Shown here: piece by piece, positions 16,062 to 25,115 of the stretch
Layout: every line of letters begins with the position of its first letter
Position numbering within the stretch: position 1 is the first letter of the stretch
Origin: Candidatus Aegiribacteria sp.
Lineage (GTDB): Bacteria > Fermentibacterota > Fermentibacteria > Fermentibacterales > JCC-6
DNA: 37,783 bases
Direction of reading: 5' to 3'
Assembly (NCBI GenBank): GCA_030613065.1
Contig: JAUWMQ010000011.1
Location: 1 to 37,783 of the forward strand
The notes under the pieces: model-generated
Databases searched by the model: none
Told to the model about the DNA's origin: nothing
The model's input: only the letters and a program-made list of their open reading frames with translations
Position numbers and translations under genes: made by a program

Positions 16062-16739
16062 TTACCTTATCAGGGTGAAAGCTTCCGCCTGTGGAAGAAT
16101 CCTCAACTCCTTGCGGGAGTCCTTGATTCCCTGAAGGATAATCAGTTCAGCGGGTTTTCCGGGGGAACCTACGGGCTGGATCTCCACCGGGTTTATGCCT
16201 GAAGCCCTGCAGCCAAGCATAATTGCAGGAAGCGCGGAAGGCTTGTTGATGATCAGGAATTTACCACCGGGAACCAGGAGATGCGCGGCTCCCCGGATGA
16301 ACTGATAAAGAAGCAATTCCGATCCTCTCCTTGACCTGTCTCTTTCATCGCATGGGCTTTTTCTCACCGATCCTGCCCTGCCGTAGGGAGGATTCATAAT
16401 AACTGCATCCGCAATGCATTCTGAAAAAGTAAGGGATACAGTTTCAATGTTGCAGCATACAGCGGAGATGTCCACCGGAGTACTCTGCAGGTTTCTTGAG
16501 GTCATAATAAGCTGAAGAGGATCGCACCTGACATCCAGACCGATCCATCTGCAACCCTGGTTAAGGTTGGAAGAGTATAGAGAAGCACCTCCGCTGCCGC
16601 AGCCAAGGTCGACAATGACAGATCCCGGCGTTGTATGAAGAGCGGAAGCAAGAAGCAGTGTATCTGTTGTTACAGACGCTCCTGCATCCTTTTGAACCCG
16701 TGCATTCCCTGAAAATATCACCTGTCTTGGATTTATCAC
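16062..16739 (-). CDS. SAM-dependent methyltransferase, TrmN6/YfiC-like
   Basis: This is a class I methyltransferase of about 225 residues. SAM-binding motif I is VDLGCGSGGASL, the acidic loop is WIGLDVR, and the catalytic motif NPPYG is typical of N6-adenine (or amino-group) methyltransferases. The lead-in VTTDTLLLASAL matches the start of the TrmN6 (tRNA1Val A37) family, so tRNA or rRNA adenine methylation is most likely; peptide release factor methylation is a weaker alternative. The frame is open far upstream into the lipoprotein gene. I chose GTG at 16739, 13 bases past that gene's stop, although its ribosome site is weak. It is the last gene of the long minus-strand run. Confidence 0.75.
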   Translation of the reverse strand: MINPRQVIFSGNARVQKDAGASVTTDTLLLASALHTTPGSVIVDLGCGSGGASLYSSNLNQGCRWIGLDVRCDPLQLIMTSRNLQSTPVDISAVCCNIETVSLTFSECIADAVIMNPPYGRAGSVRKSPCDERDRSRRGSELLLYQFIRGAAHLLVPGGKFLIINKPSALPAIMLGCRASGINPVEIQPVGSPGKPAELIILQGIKDSRKELRILPQAEAFTLIR

Positions 16740-16752
16740 AGCGCTGTCAAAA

Positions 16753-17373
16753 TTATCTGACTGTTGCTTTGACGACTCCCCAGGTAAGGAGCTCACCCGT
16801 GTAATCGTACGGCCTGTAATCGTACCAGTATTGCATTGACCATAATCCGTAAGTGTTTTCAACCATGAGAAACATGACCAGCCCCTTAGCGGGTCTTTCC
16901 CACCCGCAGCTGTCAAGTCCCGCAGCGACAATCTCGTAGTCCCGCCAGATCTCTGCAGAATCTGCAGGTGCAACAGGGTCAGGCAGAGAGTCTATGGAGC
17001 TCATTGTAACAGAAATAAGGCTATCATCGGGCAGTAACGTATCCTGCACAGCATAGTAAAGGTTCATCATGGTATTCTGTTCAACATCGTAATCCCAGTC
17101 ACTGAAAGTCCAGCGGTTACTGAATTCTGTTGTATCCGCCCCGTTGGCAATGAACATATAGGCTGAATCGCAACACGCCATTGTCATATAGATGGATCTT
17201 CCTTCCATTGAGTTTTCAAGGTTAATGACAACAGTTGCGGGGGAATACGGCTGCTGCCATGGGATTTCTGAACCAGGATCAGGATAAGCCGGATCCCTGG
17301 GATCGAAGAAAGAACATGAAACGGCAACTGAAAGAACCAGAAGAAACAGAACTAATACGAATCGCTTTATCAT
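16753..17373 (-). CDS. Hypothetical lipoprotein
   Basis: This 206-residue protein belongs to no family I recognise. It has a typical lipoprotein signal (IKRFVLVLFLLVLSVAVSC, lipidation at C20), then a Pro/Asp-rich linker (FFDPRDPAYPDPG) and a beta-rich domain with several Trp/Tyr residues. No +2 Asp follows the cysteine, so outer-membrane sorting is likely if E. coli rules hold. The ATG at 17373 has AGGGG upstream. It sits 12 bases after a beta-barrel gene, and lipoprotein-barrel pairs often work together, but no assembly or transport motif is visible. Confidence 0.7.
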   Translation of the reverse strand: MIKRFVLVLFLLVLSVAVSCSFFDPRDPAYPDPGSEIPWQQPYSPATVVINLENSMEGRSIYMTMACCDSAYMFIANGADTTEFSNRWTFSDWDYDVEQNTMMNLYYAVQDTLLPDDSLISVTMSSIDSLPDPVAPADSAEIWRDYEIVAAGLDSCGWERPAKGLVMFLMVENTYGLWSMQYWYDYRPYDYTGELLTWGVVKATVR

Positions 17374-17385
17374 TTATACCCCTGC

Positions 17386-19209
17386 CTAGAACTGATAATT
17401 AAGTCCGACGCTGGCCCTCCAATAACTCTGTCTGTCATCTCTTGAGTAAAAGGAGCGAGTTACATTAAGAGAAAGAGTTCCATTGTTCAAGGACATTCTT
17501 GTTCGCAAACCAACGTGATGTATATGCTCGACCAGTGAAGGAATAGTCTGGGAAAGAAAATTTCTCTTCTGATACTCCCATGCATAACTGGGAGTCAGAC
17601 CAATGCTGCCCCCTACGTGAAAACCGAGATTGATTCTGATGGTATTATGAATAACTTCCTCAGATCTTCTGAAAACGGAATTATCCAGACTGCCCTGATC
17701 CTGAAAACGGAATATGTGGTCAAGACCTAGCGTTGTGCTGTCCTGGGAGACTCTCTGGAAAGAACTCTGTGTAGATATCTTTCTGAAGAGCAGGTCCGAC
17801 CCTGCTGATGAGCATTCAGGAAATAGAAACGTCGTATAATCGGCAGTGATCTGAACGGACTCCCGAAGTGTCCAGTTGCTGCCGGCATCATATCTGAAAC
17901 CCGGTTCAATACTGTAGGTGGAAGATCTCTTGCTGTTGCCCGACTGCTCGGACATCACATAAATAGTCTCTCTGCTCTGACCCTGAACCACCGTATTGAG
18001 TACGACTCGCTCGCTCAGGGGTATCTCCGCACTGAGAGACAGAACTTCTCTAAGCTGGTCATAATCGGAATTATCATGGTGTTCGATTCCCCAGATATCA
18101 GTCCATGTTCCGTATGTATCACGCTTCAGAAGCTGTATGGTCCTGGAAAACGAGATCTTGCTTTCTCCGGGACTGTAGTCGAGACTGGCCCTGAACGATC
18201 TGTCATCATCAACGTAGAAAGTATTGAACAATGTCGATACTCCCGTTGCGGTTCTCTTTTGATCAACGCGGTTGATGCCTCTGGAAAGGTTCAGGTTCAG
18301 GCTCAGATTGTCCAGAATCAGGTATCTCAGGGAGGATGATATGTTCCTGTATCTTTGCTGTCTGTCGAGGACATCTCCGCTAATGCTCCCGGAATCCGGA
18401 TCAGCGTATTCGTAGAATCTGTTCGAATAATCCCAACCGGTTGAAACCTCCATGGATAACCTGTCAAAGGGAGTGGGAACAACAAGGGACAGATCGCTGG
18501 ACCAGTCATCCTGTCTCTGTGTTCTGTTGGAATCATTGAACGTTGTAAACAGTTTAGATGCACTGATCTGGGCGTTAAGGCCTCCACCTTCGAAAGCCTC
18601 CGGAAAATCGTAGTTCATCCTTATGGACATATTATCGTTTCCGGTATCCTTCTGATATCCGAGAGTTCTGTGCTCACCGAAGGAGATGCTTCCGCTGATC
18701 CCCGGGAAGAAAGTTCTGTTCATGGAGATATCAACATTCCTCACACCACCCTGGTCATGACCTGTTATAGTGCTGTCGCCTGAGGGATCCATGTAGTCTA
18801 TGAAGTGAGCCCCCAGTCCGATGTTTATGGACATCCAGGATGCCGGAGTATATCGCATCTGTCCAGAAGTGGTGTTGTTAAGTCTATCCCTTATCAGCTT
18901 ATTATTCTTATCCTCAGAGCTGATGGACCTGGAAAGATTTATCCCCAGTTCAATCCCGGGAAATGGAGTAAATGTCAGGCTGGCAGTACCGTTTCTGGAG
19001 TCAATGAACCTGTTGAGATCCTCATTTTTATCAGCGCAGAAAGAGGCGTTCGCATTCATGGATATCCTTGATGTCAGCTGATGTTGAAGGGAGAGAGAAT
19101 TCGTGAGGGTGCTCTTGTCCTTGATCTGATTAAGTGAGATGTCGTAACCTATGGAAACGGCTCCAAGGCTTGCGAAAATAAGTGACAGGAGTATCAGTGA
19201 CTTTTTCAC
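17386..19209 (-). CDS. Predicted outer-membrane beta-barrel of unknown function
   Basis: The product is 607 residues with signal peptide KKSLILLSLIFASLGAVS. The rest is a long series of amphipathic strands (for example SRISMNANASFCADKNEDL, SLNLNLSRGINRV, GTLSLNVTRSFYSRDD) ending NYQF with a terminal Phe, as in outer-membrane barrels. There is no plug, TonB box or known domain. By strand count it could form a barrel of 20 or more strands. The GTG start overlaps the rsmA stop by four bases (GTGA) with GAGG upstream, so it is translationally coupled to rsmA, an unusual pairing. Together with the downstream lipoprotein it may form an envelope module. Confidence 0.65.
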   Translation of the reverse strand: MKKSLILLSLIFASLGAVSIGYDISLNQIKDKSTLTNSLSLQHQLTSRISMNANASFCADKNEDLNRFIDSRNGTASLTFTPFPGIELGINLSRSISSEDKNNKLIRDRLNNTTSGQMRYTPASWMSINIGLGAHFIDYMDPSGDSTITGHDQGGVRNVDISMNRTFFPGISGSISFGEHRTLGYQKDTGNDNMSIRMNYDFPEAFEGGGLNAQISASKLFTTFNDSNRTQRQDDWSSDLSLVVPTPFDRLSMEVSTGWDYSNRFYEYADPDSGSISGDVLDRQQRYRNISSSLRYLILDNLSLNLNLSRGINRVDQKRTATGVSTLFNTFYVDDDRSFRASLDYSPGESKISFSRTIQLLKRDTYGTWTDIWGIEHHDNSDYDQLREVLSLSAEIPLSERVVLNTVVQGQSRETIYVMSEQSGNSKRSSTYSIEPGFRYDAGSNWTLRESVQITADYTTFLFPECSSAGSDLLFRKISTQSSFQRVSQDSTTLGLDHIFRFQDQGSLDNSVFRRSEEVIHNTIRINLGFHVGGSIGLTPSYAWEYQKRNFLSQTIPSLVEHIHHVGLRTRMSLNNGTLSLNVTRSFYSRDDRQSYWRASVGLNYQF

Positions 19210-20021
19210 GGCATAACCTCTGCCATCTTAATGAAGCTTTCAGGGGACAGCTGTTCTGCCCGAAGGCAGGGGTCAATATCGGATAGCGCAAGGAGCTGCA
19301 GAGCCCCGTCCTTCCCCAGAAGCGGTTTAAGGTTATTGAAAATGGTTTTCCTCCTCATAGCAAACGAAACTTTTACAATCTTTCTGAATCTAACGTACAA
19401 CTCTTCTGAAATCAGTGGGCTGCTGCGGCGATTCAGAACAACTACCCTCGAGAGAACTCTTGGCTCCGGAAAAAAATCCTCCGCAGAAGCATCAATAAGA
19501 TTCTCTACAGTGAATACCGGCCAGATCTGCAATGAAAGCTTACCGTAATCCCTGCCGCCGTCAAGTGTTGCTAATCTGATGGCTACTTCCCTCTGAAGCA
19601 TGAGGACTGCTTTCTGAACATGCCTGAAACTGTGTTCGATCATTCTGAAAACAATTGGAGAGGAAATGTAATAGGGAAGGTTACCGACAACGGTCCTGAA
19701 TGGGTAGCCGGGCAATTCTGAAGGATCAACATCAAGAATATCGCCCTGGATAACGTTCAAATGCTCATCCTTGAACCTTTGTCGGAGGAACGATGCCATT
19801 CTGTCTGACAGCTCCACCACAGAGAGTAATTCGGATCGAGGAAGAAGCTTTTCCGTCAGAGAACCGAATCCGGGTCCTATTTCCAGAACACTGCCTCGCC
19901 CGGGTATTTCTGCCGCAATTCTCGATGCTATGGAAGAATTGAGTAGAAAGTTCTGTCCAAGTCTCCTGTTCGGATAAAGTCCGGTTCTATTCAGATACCT
20001 TCTCAGCTCTGTTATCAGCAT
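19206..20021 (-). CDS. rsmA: 16S rRNA (A1518/A1519) dimethyltransferase
   Basis: This is RsmA/KsgA, 271 residues, which dimethylates two adjacent adenines in the terminal hairpin of 16S rRNA late in small-subunit assembly. Motifs in order: LGQNFL at 21-26, VLEIGPGFGSLTEKLL at 45-60, VIQGDILD near 90-97, and the catalytic VGNLPYYISS at 112-121. The C-terminal domain follows with FAMRRKTIFNNL. Length is normal. The ATG at 20021 shares its A with the preceding TAA stop (TAATG) and has AGAGG upstream. Position directly after tatD matches the tatD-(rnmV)-ksgA order of many bacteria; rnmV is missing here. Confidence 0.95.
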   Translation of the reverse strand: MLITELRRYLNRTGLYPNRRLGQNFLLNSSIASRIAAEIPGRGSVLEIGPGFGSLTEKLLPRSELLSVVELSDRMASFLRQRFKDEHLNVIQGDILDVDPSELPGYPFRTVVGNLPYYISSPIVFRMIEHSFRHVQKAVLMLQREVAIRLATLDGGRDYGKLSLQIWPVFTVENLIDASAEDFFPEPRVLSRVVVLNRRSSPLISEELYVRFRKIVKVSFAMRRKTIFNNLKPLLGKDGALQLLALSDIDPCLRAEQLSPESFIKMAEVMP

Positions 20022-21394
20022 TATCCTCTTATCCGAAAAGGCAGACTGAGACTCTTCGCCAGTTTCTTCACCGATTCAATTGGAACGCCCGGATATCTTA
20101 CAGCTGTGAGTCTGATGGAAGCAACCCTTCGCGCCAGTTCAATGAACTCCATCATCCTGTCCCATGAGGTTTCATCGGCAGGGCGGCAGATATCGTTGTA
20201 CTCTTCTCTGCAGGAAGCGTTCAGGCTGACACTTACAGTATCAAAGGGTTCGAGAATCTCCGCGGTTTTCTCAGGTGACAGCCTCGCGAGACAGGTCCCG
20301 TTTGTATTCAATCTCACAGAAAACCCTCTGTCGGAAGCACTTCCAGCAAGCCTTCTGAGAAGTTCGGGTCTCATTGTCGGTTCACCGTATCCGCAGAAAA
20401 CGAGTTCTTTTCCTGTCTGAGGACTGAGTGTCTTGATAATGGAATCCAGTCTTTCTTCTGAAGGCTCTCCATGATGCTTCAGGTAGTAACCTCCTATGCC
20501 ATCCGTTCTGCTCTTAACGCAGAACCTGCATTTATTAGTGCACGTTCCGGTAATATTCATATAGATATTTCCGTACAGCAAGTACACCAGGTCTGTCCGG
20601 CGATTGGGTCCAAGCTGCATGGCTTTCAGGGAATTCTTCATAAGTGTTCCGGCGGTATCGAACGGACTCCTGCCCCATATTTCTGAAATAGTATCGGCTA
20701 TATACTTAACATTGCAGGGTTCATTCCTTCTCCCTCTGACTGGTTCGGGAGACAAATAGGGAGCATCCGTTTCGATCAGAATCCTGTCAGCTGGAAGCGA
20801 TCCGGCCAGATCTCTCAGTCGGTGGTTCTTACTGAAAGTAAGTACACCGGCGAATCCTATGAAGTAACCTCTGTCAACAGCCTCACGCGCGATGTCTGCA
20901 GGCCCCGTATAGCAATGCATGATAACCGGGACGGTAACATCATGACCCATAATATCAAGAATCTTCCTCTCTGCGCTCCTGGAATGAACGATAAGAGTCA
21001 ATCCAAAAGTTTCCGCCAGTTTGATATGCTCTTTAAAAACCTTGATCTGCAGTTTTTCAGGAACTCTGTCACGATAGAGATCCAGCCCTGTCTCTCCCAC
21101 AGCAATTACCCGGGGACGGAGAAGAATTTCAGGTATTTCATCGGGACTGCATGAAGAATCAGAATCCAGTTCGTTTGGATGAATTCCCGCCGCAGCGTAA
21201 ACGCCGGTTCGTGTTTCTGATAGTAAAGCCGCCTTCAGGCTGCTTTCCAGTGATATGCCGGGAACCATGAATTGTGTCACACCGGAATCCTCTGCAGAGG
21301 CAAGCACCCTGTCGAGATCGCCGCTGAACCGCTCATCAAAGAGGTGGCAGTGGGTATCAAACAGCTCAAACCCGGTGGTTACGCTCTCCAGATC
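20021..21394 (-). CDS. TatD-family hydrolase fused to a TatD-associated radical SAM domain
   Basis: One frame joins two enzymes. The first ~270 residues are a TatD metal-dependent DNase: FDTHCHLFD, GIHPNEL, VGETGLDLYRD, LIVHSRSAE, IMHCYTG and IETDAPYLSPEP, giving the full metal-ligand set. The remaining ~180 residues are a compact radical SAM domain with the cluster motif CTNKCRFC, then FCGYGEPTMRPELL and LNTNGTC, resembling the stand-alone TatD-linked radical SAM family. The start is uncertain. No ATG, GTG or TTG lies near the TatD start; I use CTG at 21394 (GAGAGG seven bases upstream). An ATG at 21499 would overlap purA by 121 bases with non-TatD sequence. The radical SAM substrate is unknown. 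Confidence 0.85.
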   Translation of the reverse strand, partial: DLESVTTGFELFDTHCHLFDERFSGDLDRVLASAEDSGVTQFMVPGISLESSLKAALLSETRTGVYAAAGIHPNELDSDSSCSPDEIPEILLRPRVIAVGETGLDLYRDRVPEKLQIKVFKEHIKLAETFGLTLIVHSRSAERKILDIMGHDVTVPVIMHCYTGPADIAREAVDRGYFIGFAGVLTFSKNHRLRDLAGSLPADRILIETDAPYLSPEPVRGRRNEPCNVKYIADTISEIWGRSPFDTAGTLMKNSLKAMQLGPNRRTDLVYLLYGNIYMNITGTCTNKCRFCVKSRTDGIGGYYLKHHGEPSEERLDSIIKTLSPQTGKELVFCGYGEPTMRPELLRRLAGSASDRGFSVRLNTNGTCLARLSPEKTAEILEPFDTVSVSLNASCREEYNDICRPADETSWDRMMEFIELARRVASIRLTAVRYPGVPIESVKKLAKSLSLPFRIRG

Positions 21395-22653
21395 AGATCC
21401 TCTCTGGCGGGTCCAGTCGAAATAGCTCTGATCGGAACATCTGTGAGTTTCTCTAAGTACAGGACGTAATTCCTGGCATTTTCCGGGAGTGCATCCCATT
21501 CCCGCTCTCCCCTGATATCCTCATCCCAGCCGGGGAGTGTTTCATAAACGGGAATGTGTTTACCGAGCCTTACCCCTGTTTCAAAGAGCGTCAGATCAAT
21601 CTCCGGGTCAAGTTCGTACTTCTTGCATACTTTCAGTTCAGGAATGCCGCTGAGGACATCAAGGAGAGTAACCGCTGTCCAGGTACAGCCGTTTATCCTG
21701 GCGGTATAGTTCGCCAGCACAGCATCGAACCATCCGCACCTGCGGGGTCTTCCGGTGGTAGCTCCATACTCATTGCCCTGTTCCCTTATCCTGTCTCCCA
21801 GAGAATCGGTCAGCTCTGTTGGGAACGGACCGTTCCCGACTCTGGTGGCGTAAGCCTTCATGACCCCCACCACTTCGTCAATCAGAAGCGGGCCTATACC
21901 GAGACTGACGCAGGCCGCCCCTGCTACGCAGGAACAGCATGTAACAAAGGGGTATGTTCCGTGATCAGGATCAAGAAGAGATCCCTGTGCGCCCTCAGCA
22001 AGAATAGAACCTTCGGATGCCAGTATTCGGGCGATTACCATGGATACATCCGTCGCGCGATCAACAAGGCTGATGGACTCACGGTTGAATATATCGACCT
22101 CTTCCCTGAGGGAGTCGGCAAGTTCCGCCGAAAGAGAAAGCTGTTCTATGCATTCATCAGTGATGGCTGCGGATCTTTCAAGAAATACCTCAGGCACCGC
22201 TGCATCTTCAAGCCTGATCCCCTTTCGCATGAATTTGCGTACATAGGTAGGACCTATCCCGCGCCCTGTTGTTCCGACTGCAGCTTTTCCAAGCTTCATC
22301 TCGCTGGTGTTCTCGATATATCTGCCTGCCGGATGAACAAGGTGTACCTTTCCGGATATCGAAAGCCTTTCATCAACGGAGATACCTTCTTTCTCCATTA
22401 ATTCCATTTCCTGTGATAGAGCAATCGGATCGAGAACACAGGCAGATCCAATGATACCGAGTATATCCGGCCGTACCAATCCGCTGGGAAGCTGGTGCAG
22501 TGCAATCCTGTGCCCATCTGCTTCAATTGTGTGTCCCGCATTGGCTCCACCGGAAAACCTCGCGACTGCATCGACGGTTTCAGCAAGATGATCCACCATC
22601 TTCCCTTTGCCTTCATCGCCCCATTGAAGTCCGATAACTATGGTTGCTGGCAT
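21379..22653 (-). CDS. purA: Adenylosuccinate synthetase
   Basis: PurA, 424 residues, makes adenylosuccinate from IMP, aspartate and GTP in the first committed step of AMP synthesis. The catalytic GTP-binding loop QWGDEGKGK lies at residues 10-18 and NAGHTI, with the catalytic His, at ~38-43. TTGRGIGPTYVRK, EGAQGSLLDPDHGTYPFVT and TTGRPRRCGWFD follow in normal order, and length is normal. I chose the ATG at 22653, preceded by GGAAGGA; an extra 20 upstream residues in frame do not fit the family. It lies 35 bases downstream of engB in the ribosome/protein-quality run. Confidence 0.96.
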   Translation of the reverse strand: MPATIVIGLQWGDEGKGKMVDHLAETVDAVARFSGGANAGHTIEADGHRIALHQLPSGLVRPDILGIIGSACVLDPIALSQEMELMEKEGISVDERLSISGKVHLVHPAGRYIENTSEMKLGKAAVGTTGRGIGPTYVRKFMRKGIRLEDAAVPEVFLERSAAITDECIEQLSLSAELADSLREEVDIFNRESISLVDRATDVSMVIARILASEGSILAEGAQGSLLDPDHGTYPFVTCCSCVAGAACVSLGIGPLLIDEVVGVMKAYATRVGNGPFPTELTDSLGDRIREQGNEYGATTGRPRRCGWFDAVLANYTARINGCTWTAVTLLDVLSGIPELKVCKKYELDPEIDLTLFETGVRLGKHIPVYETLPGWDEDIRGEREWDALPENARNYVLYLEKLTDVPIRAISTGPAREDLIWRA

Positions 22654-22688
22654 TCTATTCCTTCCATGAACTGATTTAGGAACATTCC

Positions 22689-23255
22689 TTAGTCCACAGC
22701 CTGGAACATCCATTTTTTTAGCTCCTGTATGCCGAAACCTGTGATTGAAGAAACAGGCACTACAGGCCCCATATCCTCTGCTTTTGCAGCAGATGATACA
22801 AGTTTACCTCTCTTGAGCTTATCCGATTTTGTGAGGGCGATGATATATGGCCTGCCTCGCTCCTTGAGAAAATTCACCATCTCCATATCGTTGGGAAGAC
22901 AGGGGTGCCTTGCGTCAATTAGGAGCACAACTCCCCGGAGCGGAACTCTGTCCATAAGATAGGTGGCTATCCATCCCGACCACTCGGTACGGTTCTTATG
23001 GGGAGCGCGCGCATATCCATAACCGGGAAGATCAATAATGTAATAACTGTCTGATACGGAATAGAGGTTAAGATACTGCGTGCATCCCGGTTTTGAACTT
23101 ATCCTGGCAATGGAATGATTTCCGCTGAGCCTGTTCAAAAGTGATGATTTTCCCACATTTGACCTGCCGGCGAAGCATATTTCCGGGCGCCCATCCCCGG
23201 GAAGGTGTGCAGACCCCGGACAGCTTCTCACAAACTTTATATCAAGGGAGGCCAT
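22689..23255 (-). CDS. engB: Ribosome-biogenesis GTPase EngB (YsxC/YihA)
   Basis: This TRAFAC GTPase of 188 residues is needed for late assembly of the 50S subunit. G1 is AGRSNVGKSS at 29-38, followed by the family mark KPGCTQYLNLY, G3 IDLPGYGYA at 74-82 and G4 TKSDKL near 142-147. Length is typical (~190-200). It starts 13 bases after the clpX stop. The ribosome site is weak, so coupling to clpX translation is likely. In Bacillus engB follows the clpX-lon genes; here it follows clpX directly and lon is absent. Confidence 0.95.
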   Translation of the reverse strand: MASLDIKFVRSCPGSAHLPGDGRPEICFAGRSNVGKSSLLNRLSGNHSIARISSKPGCTQYLNLYSVSDSYYIIDLPGYGYARAPHKNRTEWSGWIATYLMDRVPLRGVVLLIDARHPCLPNDMEMVNFLKERGRPYIIALTKSDKLKRGKLVSSAAKAEDMGPVVPVSSITGFGIQELKKWMFQAVD

Positions 23256-23268
23256 TAACGGATCATTC

Positions 23269-24516
23269 TCAGCCGGCTTTCCCGGATTCCTTCTTCTTCC
23301 TCGTCTTTACGATCTTCGGCCGGGCTTCCCCTCTGACCACTTCAGGTGAGATAACGAGTTTGCTTACGTTCTTCCGGCCGGGCAGATCGTACATTGGTTC
23401 CAGAAGAATACCTTCAAGTACGGATCTGAGTCCTCTCGCTCCGCTTCCGGCTTTTTTTGCGATCGTGGCTACCGCTTCAAGAGCCCCTTCTGAAAACTCC
23501 AGCTCCACTTCCTCAAGTTCAAAAAGGTACTGGTACTGTCGTACAAGGGCATTCTTCGGCTGAGTGAGCACTTTCGTAAGATCATCAATATCAAGGTCAT
23601 CGAGTGCCACCAGTATAGGCAGCCTTCCCACAAGCTCCGGCACAAGGCCGTACTTAACAAGGTCATGGGATTCGACACTTGCAAGTACAGTAGTTTCCGC
23701 CGGATCAACCGGAACGGGAAAAGTGTTGAAGCCAATGGAGCTTTTCTTAAGACGCTTCTGTATTATCTTTTGCAGTTCATTGAATGCGCCTCCGCAGATG
23801 AACAGGATATTGCTGGTATCAATCAGGATATTGTCCTGATAGGGGTGCTTTCTTCCTCCCTGCGGAGGTACGCTTGCAACAGTACCCTCTACTATCTTAA
23901 GAAGAGCCTGCTGTACTCCTTCACCCGACACATCTCTTGTAATGGATGGGTTTTCAGACTTCCTGGAAATCTTATCAATCTCATCTATGTAGATAATTCC
24001 CTGCTGCGCTGTAGCTACATCCATATCGGTCACCTGAAGCAGGCGCAGCAGAATATTCTCGACATCTTCTCCAACGTATCCGGCTTCGGTCAGGGTTGTT
24101 GCATCGGCAATGGCGAACGGAACATCCAGTATCCTGGCAAGTGTCCTGGCAAGAAGGGTCTTTCCAACACCTGTAGGACCCATGAGAAGGATGTTGCTTT
24201 TCTCAAGCTCCACATCGGTGGTTTCTCTGATGGTCCTGAGCCTTTTGTAGTGATTGTAAACAGCTACCGAAAGCACTTTCTTGGCCTGCTCCTGGCCGAC
24301 AACGTACTCGTCCAGCTGAGCCTTGATCTCAGATGGAATGGGAAGCTCATCCTGAATCAGTTCCGGGATTTCCAGCTGAGGATCATTTTCAAGATCGACA
24401 AGTTCACCGCAGTATCTTATGCACTCATCACAGATATGCACTCCGGGACCCTGAATCAGCTGTTTAACTTCACCGATAGACCTTCCGCAGAAGGAACATT
24501 TCTTATCTTTCGCCAT
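23269..24516 (-). CDS. clpX: ATP-dependent Clp protease ATP-binding subunit ClpX
   Basis: ClpX is the AAA+ unfoldase that feeds substrates to ClpP. Of its 415 residues, the N-terminal zinc domain has CSFC at 7-10 and CDEC at 29-32. Walker A is GPTGVGKT at 113-120, the GYVG pore loop is at ~146-149, and Walker B IYIDEIDK is at ~175-182. [10 protein letters not shown] and ELVGRLPI follow, and the C-terminal arm has [27 protein letters not shown] lies six bases before the ATG. It sits 11 bases after clpP in the classical tig-clpP-clpX order. The basic tail ([11 protein letters not shown]) is a mild lineage feature. Confidence 0.97.
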   Translation of the reverse strand: MAKDKKCSFCGRSIGEVKQLIQGPGVHICDECIRYCGELVDLENDPQLEIPELIQDELPIPSEIKAQLDEYVVGQEQAKKVLSVAVYNHYKRLRTIRETTDVELEKSNILLMGPTGVGKTLLARTLARILDVPFAIADATTLTEAGYVGEDVENILLRLLQVTDMDVATAQQGIIYIDEIDKISRKSENPSITRDVSGEGVQQALLKIVEGTVASVPPQGGRKHPYQDNILIDTSNILFICGGAFNELQKIIQKRLKKSSIGFNTFPVPVDPAETTVLASVESHDLVKYGLVPELVGRLPILVALDDLDIDDLTKVLTQPKNALVRQYQYLFELEEVELEFSEGALEAVATIAKKAGSGARGLRSVLEGILLEPMYDLPGRKNVSKLVISPEVVRGEARPKIVKTRKKKESGKAG

Positions 24517-24527
24517 ACTTCGCTCCG

Positions 24528-25115
24528 TCAGCTTCTGGATAACAGCATGTTATCTACAATCCCGTAATCAATTGCTTCCTGGGCATCCATCCAGAAATTC
24601 CTGTCTGAATCCTTAGCTATTCTTTCAAGAGGCTGCCCCGTGTGCTCGGATAGAATGATATTCAGTTTCTCCCTGAGTTTAAGAATCTCCTTCGCCTGTA
24701 TCTCTATATCACTGGCCTGTCCCTGGGTTTCACCCATGGGCTGATGGATCATCACTCTGGCATGGGGAAGAATATTCCGTTTGCCCTCGGCTCCCGCTGC
24801 CAGAAGAACAGCAGCCATGCTGGCGGCTGTGCCCATACAGAATGTGGCCACAGGTGGTTTTATGAACTGCATCGTATCATATATCGCCAGCCCTGAGGAG
24901 ACCATGCCTCCGGGGCTGCTTATGTACATGTTAATATCCTTCTTGGCATCCTCACCTTCCAGAAACAGCAGCTGTGCCACAATCAGGCTTGCAGTCTGAT
25001 TGATGAGGGTATCACCGACGAATATGATACGTTCCTTCAGAAGACGGGAATAGATATCGTAGGATCTTTCCCTGTTTCCTTCTCGTTCTACAACAAAAGG
25101 CACTATTGATGACAT
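24528..25115 (-). CDS. clpP: ATP-dependent Clp protease proteolytic subunit ClpP
   Basis: ClpP, 195 residues, is the tetradecameric serine protease paired with ClpX. The catalytic triad is visible: Ser99 in GTAASMAA, His124 in VMIHQPMG and Asp171 in KDSDRNFWM. The head-domain handle helix ([16 protein letters not shown]) and the N-terminal axial loop region are normal. The ATG shares its A with the tig stop (TGATG), indicating tight translational coupling. No propeptide longer than usual is seen. Only one clpP copy is in the window. Confidence 0.97.
   Translation of the reverse strand: MSSIVPFVVEREGNRERSYDIYSRLLKERIIFVGDTLINQTASLIVAQLLFLEGEDAKKDINMYISSPGGMVSSGLAIYDTMQFIKPPVATFCMGTAASMAAVLLAAGAEGKRNILPHARVMIHQPMGETQGQASDIEIQAKEILKLREKLNIILSEHTGQPLERIAKDSDRNFWMDAQEAIDYGIVDNMLLSRS

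Noticed and set aside
21556-22401. Plus-strand open frame of 281 codons opposite purA
   Set aside because: purA is unambiguous on the other strand; the antisense frame has no ribosome site or recognisable domain and an irregular composition.
23665-24567. Plus-strand open frame of 300 codons opposite clpX
   Set aside because: A shadow of the highly conserved clpX coding sequence.
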